Source: Neurospora tetrasperma FGSC 2508 (lineage: Eukaryota > Ascomycota > Sordariomycetes > Sordariales > Sordariaceae). Taken from it: a stretch of DNA of 64,000 nt. The notes below the pieces were generated by a model that had not been told where the DNA came from, did no database searches, and saw only the letters and a list, made by a program, of their open reading frames with translations. The stretch lies in contig NW_009799099.1 in NCBI RefSeq assembly GCF_000213175.1, positions 5,817,582 to 5,881,581 of the forward strand, given 5' to 3'. How positions within the stretch are numbered: position 1 is the stretch's first letter; each line of letters opens with the position of its first letter. A program made the position numbers and the translations under genes. Shown in pieces: positions 10,232-22,300 of the stretch.

Positions 10232-10967
10232 TGGCCGCTTCGGTTGCCTCACGTTTGGCAGCTTGCCGTGCAACTCGGCTCTGAGCATGCGTTTGTTGAA
10301 GCTGCTACTGTGGCCACCCAGATCATCGATGATTCTCAAGCGATGGGTTTCGGCACGGCGATCAAGGTGGGTGAGTCATTCGTCCAGTGTCATGTAGGTA
10401 TCATTAGCTGCTCCTACCTCGCAATAACCTCACGTTTGCGACAAACTGAGCAGCAGCAACGCGAACGCCGACACTAGCAGCAGGAGTAACATGAACGCTA
10501 GCGCTACTTCCACAGCGAACTTCCCTTTGTGGCATAACCAGCTCCAGCCTCTCAATGAAGCGGCTACCGATTACGAACCCAACATAAGTGACGAGGAAGT
10601 CACGGAGTTCCTTGTCGAGCAGGTCAGAAAGTGCACTTTTGTGATGCCACGGTCATTCTTTGGCAGTTCCGTAGGCAATAGAGCGGTCGCTTCGCGATTG
10701 TAGGTATATCAAAATGCGAGGTATCATCGTTCTGGCCGCAACCGGTGGAAAACGAAAGAATGCATTCAAGGAGTCAAGCTTGGCCCGGAACAGTACCTAT
10801 GTTTGGTTTCGTTCCTTTCGGGCAGTGACTGGGGACCTGATGGGTCTGACGGGTTGAACTGGTCTCGTGGAGGACGGGGGACGGTGGACGACGACGAGAG
10901 GACTCTGCTCTGGGCGGATCAGCGGCCATCACCTCCGGATTGGGAGATGGTGGCCGGCGGGGGATGA
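10232..10967 (+). other. Coding-like scraps of unknown origin
   Basis: Three segments look once-coding by composition: HAFVEAATVATQIIDDSQAM near 10275, EAATDYEPNISDEEVTEFLV near 10555, and a frame ending at 10967 with ERTLLWADQRPSPPDWEMVA. They lie in different frames. I cannot join them with convincing splice sites or assign a family. They could be further exons or remains of the GIY-YIG-like locus, or of another element. Confidence 0.25.
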
Positions 10968-13203
10968 TTGACTAGGTGACTCTCCGACTAGGCCGTCCAG
11001 GAGTCCCTACCACAGAATCGAAGAGAAAAGGCTGGGGAAAAATTTGGCAGTTGCTTGATGAGGGTCTTTTTGAATGTCACTTGGTCACTTTTTGTTTTGT
11101 CCTTGTTTCCTCCGTAGCGTGGTGTAGAAATACGCCCCGGGATATGCATTTCCTGGCCTTGAGGCAAGTTGACCAATGATCTACGCCAAGATTCCCCCGC
11201 ATTACGCCAAGCCGGTCCACTCACACCTGGGTTTCTGGCCCTGTTTTGTCGCCATGGACCACTGACTTCCCGCTGGCAAACCACAGCTCAGTTCGAGCAG
11301 CAATTCATCATCCTCTCCCAAAGACGAAACACTCCAAAGCTGCAGCAACGGGCAGATCACGCTTCTTTTTCTGGGATCAAGTCAGGGCACAATGTTGAAG
11401 ATGTGGCCCGATACCGTGAATGCGGGCGACCCTGCTGCCACCAAGCTTGAAAGAAGGACCAGAGGAGGAGGACATGAAATACCTCTGGAGAAGACATCAA
11501 TTATTCGCACACACCACACCAGGAACAATCACACCCTCCCTGATCAACAGCCGACACGAGCCACACTTGATTGTCCACAGCCCCGGTACGAAGGTATACT
11601 ACACCAATGTTTATGTACAGGGTGACGTCGCCGGTCGAAGGAATCTCGCATCTGGCTACAACCGGCCTCTGGCAACCAATCGCCATCGAGAGGTAAACTC
11701 CGGATTCGCATGACAATTTCTCCTTTGTGCTAAATCCAGAGTCCATTTGCAGTTGGATACTATGTCTTGGTCGCCGAGTCGTCGCAACAGAGTCATCAGT
11801 CAAGTCGTGGGTTGCAGTTCAATTTCCGAACTCACAAACGAGATCGCGACGACCTTTGTCTAGCTTCGGTTGCTATTTTAGATGGGGGTTCTCGTCCTCG
11901 GCTTTATGTAGGTCAGCGGTTTTGGTGGTGTGGAACCCCAAAAGTCACAGTTTCCCCTTGTTGGCGCATACATTTATACCGCTCAACCGCCATGTTGCCC
12001 TCTTCAAGAAAGGTATATCAATTTGTATCAAGCCTCTACACTACGTAATACACGGCATAGGTTAATGTCGGGACAGCAGGTAGCAAGTGCTGTGTTGCCG
12101 TTTCGCTTGCCGATTTCCCAACGATTTTCTGTTGATCGTCGTCGTGGTGGCCGCTACATCATGATATTCACCAGGAATTCAGGAAATCCGACAAGGTGGA
12201 CACCCGACCCTTCAATCCACTTTGAATCTTCAAGGGGATCCATTTTGCTCATGGGTAAGTGAACCTTGACAGCCCTCGTTATCTCGGGTGGTGAGACAAT
12301 GGGAAATGCACTTGAACTTGACAAGTCTCAAATCTTGCACGCTTCTGGTGTATCCCGAAACCACCGTCACCATCTCCCATGTGAAACTCCAGGTACGTGG
12401 TCGGAGATATTATTGCCTGTGTCATCATGCACGGAAAAGGGTGTCATAATTCCACGGCTGGTCGGCCAGGCCTCTCAGGGCTGGTGCCGGCTGTGTGTCT
12501 GTGTGTGTGTGTCGCCTTGGACAGGCCTCCCCCCTGTGAAACCATCCACAACCTGCTCCACGATGCCGAGGCTGACAGTGACAATCATATGCATTCATCC
12601 ACTTTCCCCAGATTTTCCATCTTCCCGCCCGCGACCTTTTGTCAGCTCTTCCGTCCATCCCCAGGCCAAATTAGCCCTGAATGGATGCAAAATGTGATGA
12701 ATTCCAACACAATCGCATATGTCAATCGTCTGGAGATCAATCCTCATTGGATCAAACGGCGAGGATAAAAGGACGACATGGTTACAATCCCCCTTGTTGC
12801 CGTTGTCCGTGCATCTGAAATTGCTACATGTTAATTCGCAAGGAGCACCTGGTGCCATTCCTCCATCTGCGGGCGAACCAGTCCACGCTGGCCACGCCGG
12901 TCCAGGACTGCAACCAGCAGTTCGTCCGGTCCTTGTCCAGTTCCTGGCAGGTCCTGCCTGTCTGCTGTTCCGTCCTTCCGCCGCCGCAATTTGCCCGGCC
13001 GAAATGGCCGATGTAGGGCAAGTGCTCCGCAACACGAGCCAGGGACATGGCATTTATCGACTCCATTTTGCTTGATCCAGCCATTCATGGGAGCATCTGT
13101 AGCCCAGTGGAACTATGGCCTCCAATCCAGGGTGCCTGCTGTCAAGCGGATTTTCCTAGTCCCTCCCCCACAACGCAACGAGGACGACACTCGGGGTTCT
13201 AGT
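10968..13203. other. Intergenic DNA without recognised genes
   Basis: Nothing here has recognisable domains or splice-supported frames. A short (TG)n tract lies at about 12,496-12,512. Overlapping open frames around 12,595-13,090 occur on both strands, which argues for base composition rather than genes. Confidence 0.4.
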
Positions 13204-13532
13204 GTACCGCAAAGACTCGGGCCATTGATTTTCAACTTTCCTGGAAATTACGCATATGTAGTCTGTAAGCAGACTGCAACATTCATGCCCGCCAGAAATT
13301 ATATGCAAGACGATGATTTTGAATGTCCCTACCCTCCAGCGCCCTTAAAAAAAAAGGAAAAGGTGGAAAGGGCAGGATACTAGAAGAATCAAACTCACAA
13401 TGCTCCGGGGTGGCAACATGGCTCCCCTATTATTCTTTGCGTGCATAAAATGTACAGAATTGGAGTATGTATGTCTGATGATGCCTGATTTCGAGGAAAG
13501 TTGAAAATCAATGGCCCGAGTCTTTGCGGTAC
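13204..13532 (+). mobile_element. MITE-like inverted-repeat element, copy A
   Basis: The two ends are inverted copies of each other. The left arm begins GTACCGCAAAGACTCGGGCC and runs about 50 bp; the right arm, read in reverse complement, starts with the same 20 bases and keeps near identity to GGAAAT. The core has no open frame. A diverged second copy lies in opposite orientation at 35,079-35,388 and shares the outer arms and an internal block around TATGCAAGACGATGATTT. If the terminal TA on each side is the target duplication, it would be a Tc1/mariner-type non-autonomous element. That is inference. Confidence 0.7.
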
Positions 13533-13938
13533 GCCGTGTGCACGTCAAAAAGTGCGAGGCGTGGAATGTGTGAATACCACCTCTACCGAGAAGACACTAC
13601 TGTGTAGCATTCGGTGGGCCCGGGTGGGATGCTACCGTCGGGCTGCCAGCCACCCCCGTCTTTTACCACCCTCCTTTCTAGGGCCTTGGCTTGGGTCTTG
13701 GAAGCCATGGGAGGCAAGGAAGGAAGCTGGTTCGGTGCCGTTCTTTGACACACACAACCTTCCTTCAACATAAAAGGGGCGTCATCCTCCCCACCTGCAC
13801 CTTCTTTCCCTTCTTTTGTCTCTCCACCACCAAGATACACACAGTCGCTTCTGTATATCCAGCCTCCAGCCGACTTTCGTTCAGCCCAACAACCTATTAC
13901 ACCTAATAACAACTTTACTACAACAACCCTAATTCAAA
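13533..13938. other. Upstream region of the CFEM gene
   Basis: This holds the probable promoter and leader of the CFEM gene. A TATA-like CATAAAAGG lies near 13,769, about 170 bp before the start codon. The leader is CT- and ACA-rich, as in highly expressed fungal genes. The MITE copy A ends only about 400 bp upstream of the ATG. Confidence 0.5.
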
Positions 13939-14573
13939 ATGAAGTACTCCGCTGTCGCCCTTGCCGCCTTCGTGGCCATTGCCTCCGCCCAGGACATCTC
14001 TGTCATCCCCTCGTGCGCCCTTCCCTGCGTTGATGACGCTGCCACCAAGGTCTGCACTTCCAAGACCGACTACAAGTGCATCTGCGAGAACAAGGACTCT
14101 CTCGTCAGCACTGCCACCTCCTGCGTCATTTCCAAGTGCGGTGCCACCGTTGCTCTGAGTATGTTTTCACCTTCTACATCTTTCTTGGATTCACTTATAC
14201 TAACATGGGATTTCCCCTTTCAGACGACGTTCTCCCTGCCACCGAGAAGTTCTGCCAGGAGGTCCTCGCCGGCGGCTCTGACGCTGCTTCTTCCAGCTCT
14301 GCTGGCGCTGCCACCACCACCACCTCCGCCATCGCCACCGCTACCGCTCCCACTTCCACTGTCGTTGCCACCACTGTTACCACCTCCGCCATCGCCACCG
14401 CTACCGCTCCCACCTCTACCGTCTCTGCCGCTCCCTCTCCCTCCAGCAGCAGCAACGGCACCGTCTCGATGGCCCCCCCTGCCTCTTCCAGCCCCGTCAA
14501 TGCCGGCGCCGCCTCTGCCGGTTACATTGGCAGCTTCGGTGTCGCTGCCCTCGCTGCCCTTGCTGCTTTCTAA
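13939..14573 (+). CDS. CFEM-domain GPI-anchored cell-wall/secreted protein, two exons
   Basis: Exons are 13,939-14,158 and 14,224-14,573. The 65-bp intron has a GTATGT donor and TTTCAG acceptor in phase 1. The 189-residue product starts with a signal peptide (MKYSAVALAAFVAIASA). Next comes a CFEM domain with eight cysteines in the family spacing: SCALPC, KVC, KCIC, SC, KC and, across the intron, FC. An aspartate (PCVDD) stands where CFEM proteins that bind haem have their axial ligand. A Ser/Thr/Ala-rich stalk follows with two tandem copies of TTTTSAIATATAPTSTV-like sequence (about 14,311-14,428). The hydrophobic tail YIGSFGVAALAALAAF fits a GPI-anchor signal. CFEM proteins act in haem-iron capture, wall structure or host contact; which applies here is unknown. 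Confidence 0.93.
14311..14428 (+). repeat. Coding tandem repeat in the CFEM stalk
   Basis: Two adjacent units of about 60 bases share the block ACCTCCGCCATCGCCACCGC and its flanks almost exactly, doubling a Thr/Ala-rich segment of the protein. Confidence 0.8.
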
Positions 14574-17500
14574 ATTATCAGTCTATGATGGGTGGTAATT
14601 GTGTGGTGTGGTGGAAGTAATTACGATGGTTGGAAAAGAAAACAAAGTGAAGCTGGATGGGAATGGAAGGTGCGTGTGGTGGTTGCTTGGATGATACCTT
14701 TACGACGACAAAGAAATGTTGTATGAAAGTTTTTAAGTGTACAACTAGGTACAAATGAATTTTGTGCCGGAACTTTCTGTTCGAAATGTGACTGTGAACT
14801 ACTGGACCGGTGAATAAATCACAATCACACGGAAACATTGCTAAGTGCAACTTGTTCGCCGAAAAATACCTCTCAACTCAAAAAAAAGTTCAAATTAGCA
14901 GTGCAGAATCCCGATCACTCGTCGAGCATTTATCGTTGAAACACAGAAACAATTTCCAGGAATCATAAACAAGCGCACAAGCGCACAAGCGCCTCAAGAG
15001 CGTTTCAAATGACCCCAGAAAAACGTGAGTCTCAATAGCGCCCTTTCAAAAGTCAAGTACGGACTCGGTTTAACCACCGATGTCATGTCTGCCTCATTTC
15101 TCATTTCTCTCAGCTTCAAACACCCACCCCAGGTCCGTCCGAGCCGTGATCCTTCCTTCCTTCCTTTCACTTCCAAAAAATGGATCCATCTATCCATCCA
15201 TCCCTGCCATCCAATCTGTCTGTCTGCGCTTCTACGGCGTCTGCGTGCAGTGTCTGCGGCTCAATGCCGCCTTTTCCCTTTTTCTTTTTTTCCTCCGCCC
15301 CCTGTCCGTCGGGTCCATGTTCAGCAGCCAGTGCAGCCAGCAGTGCATGGCAAGGTCAGGCATGCATCGATGTTCGGTCGGCCGATGGATTCATCGATGC
15401 TGCATGAGGAGAATGTATACTGTGTACAGCTGTACTTCATTGGCAGGTGGCAATTACTGTATGTACAGGTGGCAGACAAAAGCAAAAAAATTGGTCATGA
15501 AATCCAGACTGGAACTGGAACTGGAACTGGAACTGGAACTGAAGCATGCCTGCCATCGATTTGAGAGAGTACGGATTTCTTAACGTCGCTTGGTTGTTCA
15601 ACAAGCGATTTGTTTTCAAGGTTTTTCCTTGGGATTGCGAACGGAGGAGATAAATGACTTGAACTGCCCAAGACGAGAACGAAAGAGCAGGAAGTACATA
15701 GAGAGTTACATAGGTAGGTATGTCAGTTGAGGTAACGTGAGTGACCAGACCAGACCAGAGCGAGCAAGCGAAGTGGAAGCAGTTGCAACATTTAGTACCT
15801 GTACTATGTCAAAAAGACTCAGCCACCTTGGTTCTTTTTTTTTTTTTCTCGGGTACAGGTAAATTTTGGGTGGGTTACCTCTGAACGGCTGCATCAATCG
15901 TGGATCTTTGGATCTTGGTAGACCGATTTCTCTGGTCGTTATGTACAGGTACTGCCAGTGTACCTACCTAAATGTAATCGTACTCTACTTACTTAGGTAT
16001 ACTGTGCGTTGCAAGATGCATCGGGGATCGTTAAGGTTGGCCCAGTGAATAGTGCATACATACAGTGCATGTAGAATTTACGAAGTGGTATTGTATTGAT
16101 TGGCTCGGGGTTTACCTAATGGGGCAGGTGGCAGAATGGGTTGTGGTTGGTGAGATGTTCGCGGCGAGGCGTTTTGGTTTTGCACAATGAGCACAGTATA
16201 CTTTAGATGTACGTAATCAAAGACAACTGAACAGAGTTATACCATAGTTAGAAGAGACACATACTATGTAGGATAAAGAAAAAAAAAGGAGAAGAGCAGG
16301 TGGAACGAAAAGTAAGTTGCGAGAGACCAACAAAATGGCAACATTAGAATACTGTTGGTGAGTGGATTGAGGCTGAGTGGCCCTCCTACAACTCGGAGAA
16401 AAAGCTGTACGACATTCTCCATTACCAACTGAATATAAGCTTCACCTGTTACGCAAATCTACCGCAAAACTCCAGTCCGACCCGAAGAAGTGTCGTCGTA
16501 AGCTCAACAACCCGGCAGAGGGGAACAAAGACATGTTTAGTTGTCCTACCTGGAGATGTGGACATGTCGATCAGTCCCACCAAATTCGTCCAACGCCACC
16601 GACGAGCACCGAGTCGATTGTCTGCGTGGCATAGTGTACACACGGCTTTCCCAGCATTTTGCGCCGCATATGTCGGCTTGGCGGGACCGACGGGACACGA
16701 ATGCAGGGAACTATTTTAGGACTGGTGTTTTTCAGGATTCAGCCTCGGGTGAGGTGGCGTTTTGAAACATTTACTCTTGGGGAACAAAGGAAAAAGCATA
16801 TGAAGACGGACTGGGGAATCGTATGCATTCACTGGAATGAAAATCGAATTAGGATTGGGAGATGATTGAGACAATTGGACAGATGTGGCTTGTGGCGTTT
16901 CTGGGGAACATAGACCAGACATGAAAGAAGGTCATTGGGGAACCAAAGTTTTGATGTTTTGGGAATCGATACGTCCCCCGTTGCAATGAGTTTTATTACA
17001 TAATTAGGTATGTATGCCCATCCATGTGCATGCAGACTTGCAGACACAAATGGAAAATGCAATTGACCCGTTGAGAGCCGCCGTTCCAAGAAAGATTTTG
17101 CAGACCAGATCATCGTTCAGCAAAGAAAGGACTCCACTTTCAGTTAGGTATCTCTAGGTAGGCATACCCGCAAGCGTAAATCAGACCATCGAAAGTAAAA
17201 TCAATAGAAACCTTAAAACCCCGGTCCTCTTCCGGCTATTACCACCATCAATTCTCAACCATCCAGCTGCAACGCATTAATTTCCAGAACCACACCAATT
17301 GCGCAACGTGATGTCACATTTCGCAACAGAAGCATTCCCCAAGGGGGTAAGTAAATCGAACGCGCTTCGATTCGATGCATAACAAGCGCCAGACGGGAAG
17401 TAGAGATATGGATAGAAAAGGGGGAACGTTGTACTCTAACGCCAAAATATATAGGGGCGTGCAGTAGTGTATACAGTATTCAGTACAAAAGACAGAAAGG

Positions 17501-19335
17501 TGAACGGAAGGAAAAGGAGAAGATACTACCCTACATACTTGATTATGTAAATTCAACGGTGAAGTCTACGTACCGCCAAGATGGGTGCGGGACACAAATT
17601 CCTCGCAGGAATGGAGGAGGTGCCCAGGATACAGTACTATGTAGGGGAAGGAGCATGCAGTGCTGAATGGACAGGAAAGTACACCACACCGCACACAAGA
17701 GACGGAAAGTACTTTTAGGCAAGGTACCTAGCGGCAGGCAATGTGCATTCATTAACCGGCTATGTGGTCGGGTTTAATGCGGCTCTAAAAGTAGAGGTAT
17801 GCATGAGGTGTTGACCGTTGAGGATTTGATAACAGTTTACGAACACCGGACGGCGAGATGAGATGTTTGGATGCAAATTGAACTCTCTGACACACGCTTG
17901 GCAAAAGGGGAGATAGCCGCCAAGACTGAGCGATGGAAATGTGTCTGCGTATGACGATGAGCGCGCACGCAAGAGACAAAGATACGGGGGGTTCCTTCGG
18001 GAAGATCACGCAGACAGAGTACGAGTAAAGCGAAAAATCGAGAAGAGGGACTAAACTAACACTGGATGAAAGGATTCATGTTGGATGGGAAAACTGGCAA
18101 CATGTCTAAACCTTATCTGTTCAATGAGAGTAGGTAGGTAGTATATGCAGCGAAGAAAAAGAAGAAGACGAAAAAATATGTCCTTTGGCCGATGCGGTGT
18201 AGAGAGAGAAAGCCAAGAAAACTACCTACCTACTATGGCCTATTATAGTAACAAGGCCTTTCCTCCCGTTACCTACCTACCTATTCTTATTGTTCTAGGC
18301 TTAGCTGGGTAGGTACACTCGGTCAACAAAGGCAAATATTCCATCCCTTACGTTGCGAGTAGAGAGAGATGAAGCGGGATGGAAGTCTCTCGTCACTAGC
18401 AGATCAACGGTTTGAGAGGTCAATGGAAGGCCTGGCCTGGCCTGGCAACTCAAAAGAATATGTTTTCATATATCGTCACCACAAAAAATCTCAAGGAGTT
18501 GGTTGCCTTGCAAGCTTGTTCAGTGACAGGACTGGAACGGGCGGAACTCCGATCTAAAGCAAGCAAGCATCTTCGGTATCAGTACCCGTACGACAAACAG
18601 AGCCGAATCATGGCACCCTGGGATGTTGGACATTGGCACATTGGCACGGAGCTGCCTGGAATGGAACCCAGCACATAGTGTAGATAATCGGAGCATGTCA
18701 AAGAAGTGGAAAGACGGTTGTATTTGAGGAGTGGGACAAAGGCCAATGATCGGGCAGTCTTGTGAAGGTATAAAAGGGCGCTCCCCGTTCTGCGGTGTAT
18801 CCCTTGCAATTGAGTTACACAACTTCTGCTCGGTTTCTAGCATTCAGCCACTACACGACAATTAGTTCAAGATCGGACCGCGGGGGCAGAACAGAATCAC
18901 TTGGGAGGATCGATGAAGATGAAGAGAAAAACAAACAAGGACTGGTCCGCTCGGATTATCATACTACGCTAGGTACATCTTTTCCCGGCTCAAGTGCCGT
19001 CAACACATTAGGCCAGCCAGATAAAGCCCACATCGTCCACAACGAGGATCCACGACAAGCCACATCAAGTTTCCACGGCCGACAAGTGACATCCCTTTAG
19101 GCACATCCACCACATCGCCGGTATGAGTTCAGCCACGACACTCAGGCGGTCAAGCGCACCAGCTTAGCAATCATCCCAGCAGCGATCCATCAGAGACACG
19201 AACGAACGGAAGACACTGATCAAACAGACCAGCAGACAGCACTCAAACAAGCACAAGCAGAACGAACAGGCAGGCGAAACAGGCGCAACAGACAGGCAGG
19301 GCATGCAGGCCAAGCACAGCAGACTGAAGGAAAGC
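14574..19335. other. Long intergenic region without recognised genes
   Basis: No frame here has a recognisable domain. It includes the 3' end of the CFEM gene, T-runs (about 15,836-15,848), many TAGGTA/TACCTA motifs and pyrimidine-rich tracts. The part from about 18,800 is downstream of the minus-strand acrB-like gene and includes its 3' untranslated region. Non-coding transcripts cannot be judged from sequence alone. Confidence 0.4.
15509..15541 (+). repeat. (CTGGAA)n microsatellite
   Basis: Five tandem units of CTGGAA. In one frame this encodes alternating Leu-Glu and on the other strand Phe-Gln, which explains the short repetitive frames there. Confidence 0.9.
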
Positions 19336-22300
19336 TCAACGATCGCTAGGGCTACCAGGATCTTTGGAGCTTCCTCCAGCACTAGCACTACCAGCACTGT
19401 CTCCGGCGGACCTGACGCTGCTACGACCAGAGTCAACACCAGAACCCAACGCTGAACCTGAAACAGATCCCGAGCCAACAGAGACAACGGCAGACCCGGA
19501 ACCCGAGCCGGAGCCAGAGCCGGATCCCAGGGCAGTACCACTGGTGAATCCGTTGGAGCCCGAGGTCGAGCCACCGCCGATGGGACCAAAGGTTCCATTG
19601 TTGCCGGCGAGTCGCTGCTGACGAGTTGGGAAGCCAAAACCGGGCGGTGCTCCGCGCATCGAGCCCGGGGTGCCGAAGATGGTGTTCGGGTTGCTGTGCT
19701 GATGTTGATGATTCTGACCATGTCTTAGTGCAAGTCTTTCGCGTTCGAGTCTCTCACGCTCATCTTCATCTGTGGACTCGGTAAATCCTGAGATGTCACT
19801 AAGCATCGACGAGGATCTGCCTCTTGCCCTGCGTTGCTGAGCCGGAGTGCCGATAGCCGGTTGCTGAGAATGCTGTTGCGGCTGAAGGGGATTGCTGAAG
19901 GGTCCTCCGATCGGCGGCGGGGGAAGAAGAGCTGCTGAGCCAGTCTGGGGTCCTAGAGACGAGGAACCAGGTGCCGCGGCAGTGGCTGCGGGCCACAGAG
20001 TCTGAGCCGGCGAATGGGCAAAGGTGCTATTACCAGCTGCTGCAGCGGCGGTAGGACCAACAGGAGGCAATCCCCAGCCAGTGCTAGCATTATTTGCTTG
20101 CGGATACTGACCGCCAGCAACAGCCGCCGCATGGCTGTACGCCATATCCTCCTGCACACTAGACAGATACGCGTGAATCTGGTTGCTCAGGTCGGTGATC
20201 TGTGCCTGCTTCGCCATGTTCATGCTTTTAACGGAATTGATACGATCAGTGAGATGCCTCTCGGCCGTGGCAATGTCTGCTTCGAGGGTGGCGCGGTTCT
20301 GGCGCCGGCGTTCAGCTTCACCAAGGCCCTGAGCATTGGCATCCGTTATGCGCTTGTGCTCTTCCTTGACCTTGTTGATGCGGGATTCAATCTTCTTGTG
20401 CTTGGCTTGCAGGCTGGTTTGCTCATCTTTAAGGACCTTGACCTCGGACTCGAGCGTGGCTTTGAAGCTCTTGAATGCAGAGCGAGCTTCCTCATAGCGA
20501 CCCTTTTCAGACTTCCAAGTGCTCTGTTTGGAGCGATATTCCGCAAGTAGTTCCTCGGGGATGGATTCAAGCTCCTTGAGTTCGGCTTCCAGCTGCGCGA
20601 TGGCCTCCTCGGCTCGCTTCTCCTGGATCTTGTTCTGGGCCACTTTTTGCTTGAGCTTGTCATCATCACCTCCCGCGGACTGGACAGCTGCCGTGAGTTT
20701 CTCAATCTCCTTCTTGGCAGCGTTCACTCTACGGTTGTTTTCCTTGCGCGCAGTCTTGAGTCGGGCCTTTTCGTCAGCCAGCTTGATCTCGGCAGCCGCA
20801 ATCGAAGCCCTCAGGGTGGTAACCGGAGAGTCGTGGCGAACGTTATCAACGCGCTGGTTAGTAGGTGCTGCCTTTGCGGGTGCCTCGGGATCCCTACTCT
20901 TAGCCTGGACGGTCCTGACATTGGCCTTGTAGATAACCTGGTCGGTTCGAGTGCTGACAAATTCGCATGCATAGTTGGATAAGGGGGTAAGTCCATAGAT
21001 GTCGCCTGTCCAGCGGGTGCCTTGGTGCTTGTCTTCTTCGGTGCCTTCAATAGGAATGATGCGTGTCGGTTGCCATTTCGCGTTGTTGACTCGGACATAA
21101 AAGGGTTTGGCGATGCTGACGCCAGGGGTTCCAGCCTCGTCAACGGTTTCGTCATCAGGAAAGTCGGGAAAGTAACTGGTGTTGAAGCAGACTTCGTCGC
21201 TCCCAATGTAACAAATCCAAATCTGTTCCGGCTGTGTATTAAACGGCGCGTTCCCCAAGTTGTGGATATCCGTAGCGTTGCTACCAGCTGATTCGGAAGC
21301 CGCATGGGAAAGCTCATACTCCTTCACCATGACAATTTTGGTGCTAGCCAGGGCGGCCCAGAGAGGCTGTCGTATCCTCACTTGGGCGCTCTGCTTTCGT
21401 CGCTTCTTGTTCGAAACAGTACCCGTACTTGTTTGCAGATGGGCGTCGCTATCGGCTGCCATCAGCGCCGCGTCGGAGCAGCTATCTGAAAACGACACCG
21501 TCTTGCCCGCCTCCGGATCCAGTTGACTCTGTGACTGCAAATCTCGTCGTTCCCTGCGTAAATACCACTCTCGAATGTACCGCACCAGTCCCTGTGTAAG
21601 AATATGTATAGCCAAAACGCTTCTAACCCAGCCATGTGGACCCTTTTTCTCGAAAGCGCGTACGGTGTGTTCGATAGGATCACCATGACTGGTTGGAAAG
21701 AAGCGATTCGTGCCAAAGAGGGTACTCAGATGGGTGAGACCATTCCACCTAGCCTGTCTCGTCCATTGGGAAGCCGTAATGATGGCGACGCAGAGGAAGA
21801 TGCTGTTTGACGTGCTAGTCCTTGAGCTTCCGCCTCCTCCGAGGGTAAGGGATATGACAACCTGGGCTAAATCCAATATGAACTGCTGCATAGGAGCCCA
21901 TAGGAACAGCCATATGCCCAACACAGCCACGTCCATACAGACCAGCGTCGTGAGCGAGGGTGTGCCCTGGTTCCCATCAAAAATGTCGGCAATGGTCAGC
22001 CCGGAACTAGTGGTAACAGGAGGGACAAAGGTCAAGAGGGTGAAGAGCATGTAGACAATGGCGAGGAAAGCTGGAGACAACTGCATCAGGATGATGAGGA
22101 TGGCGATGGTATCGTAGATCGGGCAGGACTTGAGTACGGTCAGGGCATATTCGACGGGACCGGGGTCACGGTGAACGTTTGTGTTCTTGGCATCGTTCAC
22201 GTTGATCTGACGGTGGTTTTCCTCGTGGGAAGACTGCAGGGGCGGAAAGGCGAGCGACTCGGCGGACTCTGACTCGGAGTAGGCGCCGCCCAGGGAGCCG

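Noticed and set aside
13094-13140. TAGCCCAGTGG resembling a tRNA A box
   Set aside because: No B box or cloverleaf is found downstream.
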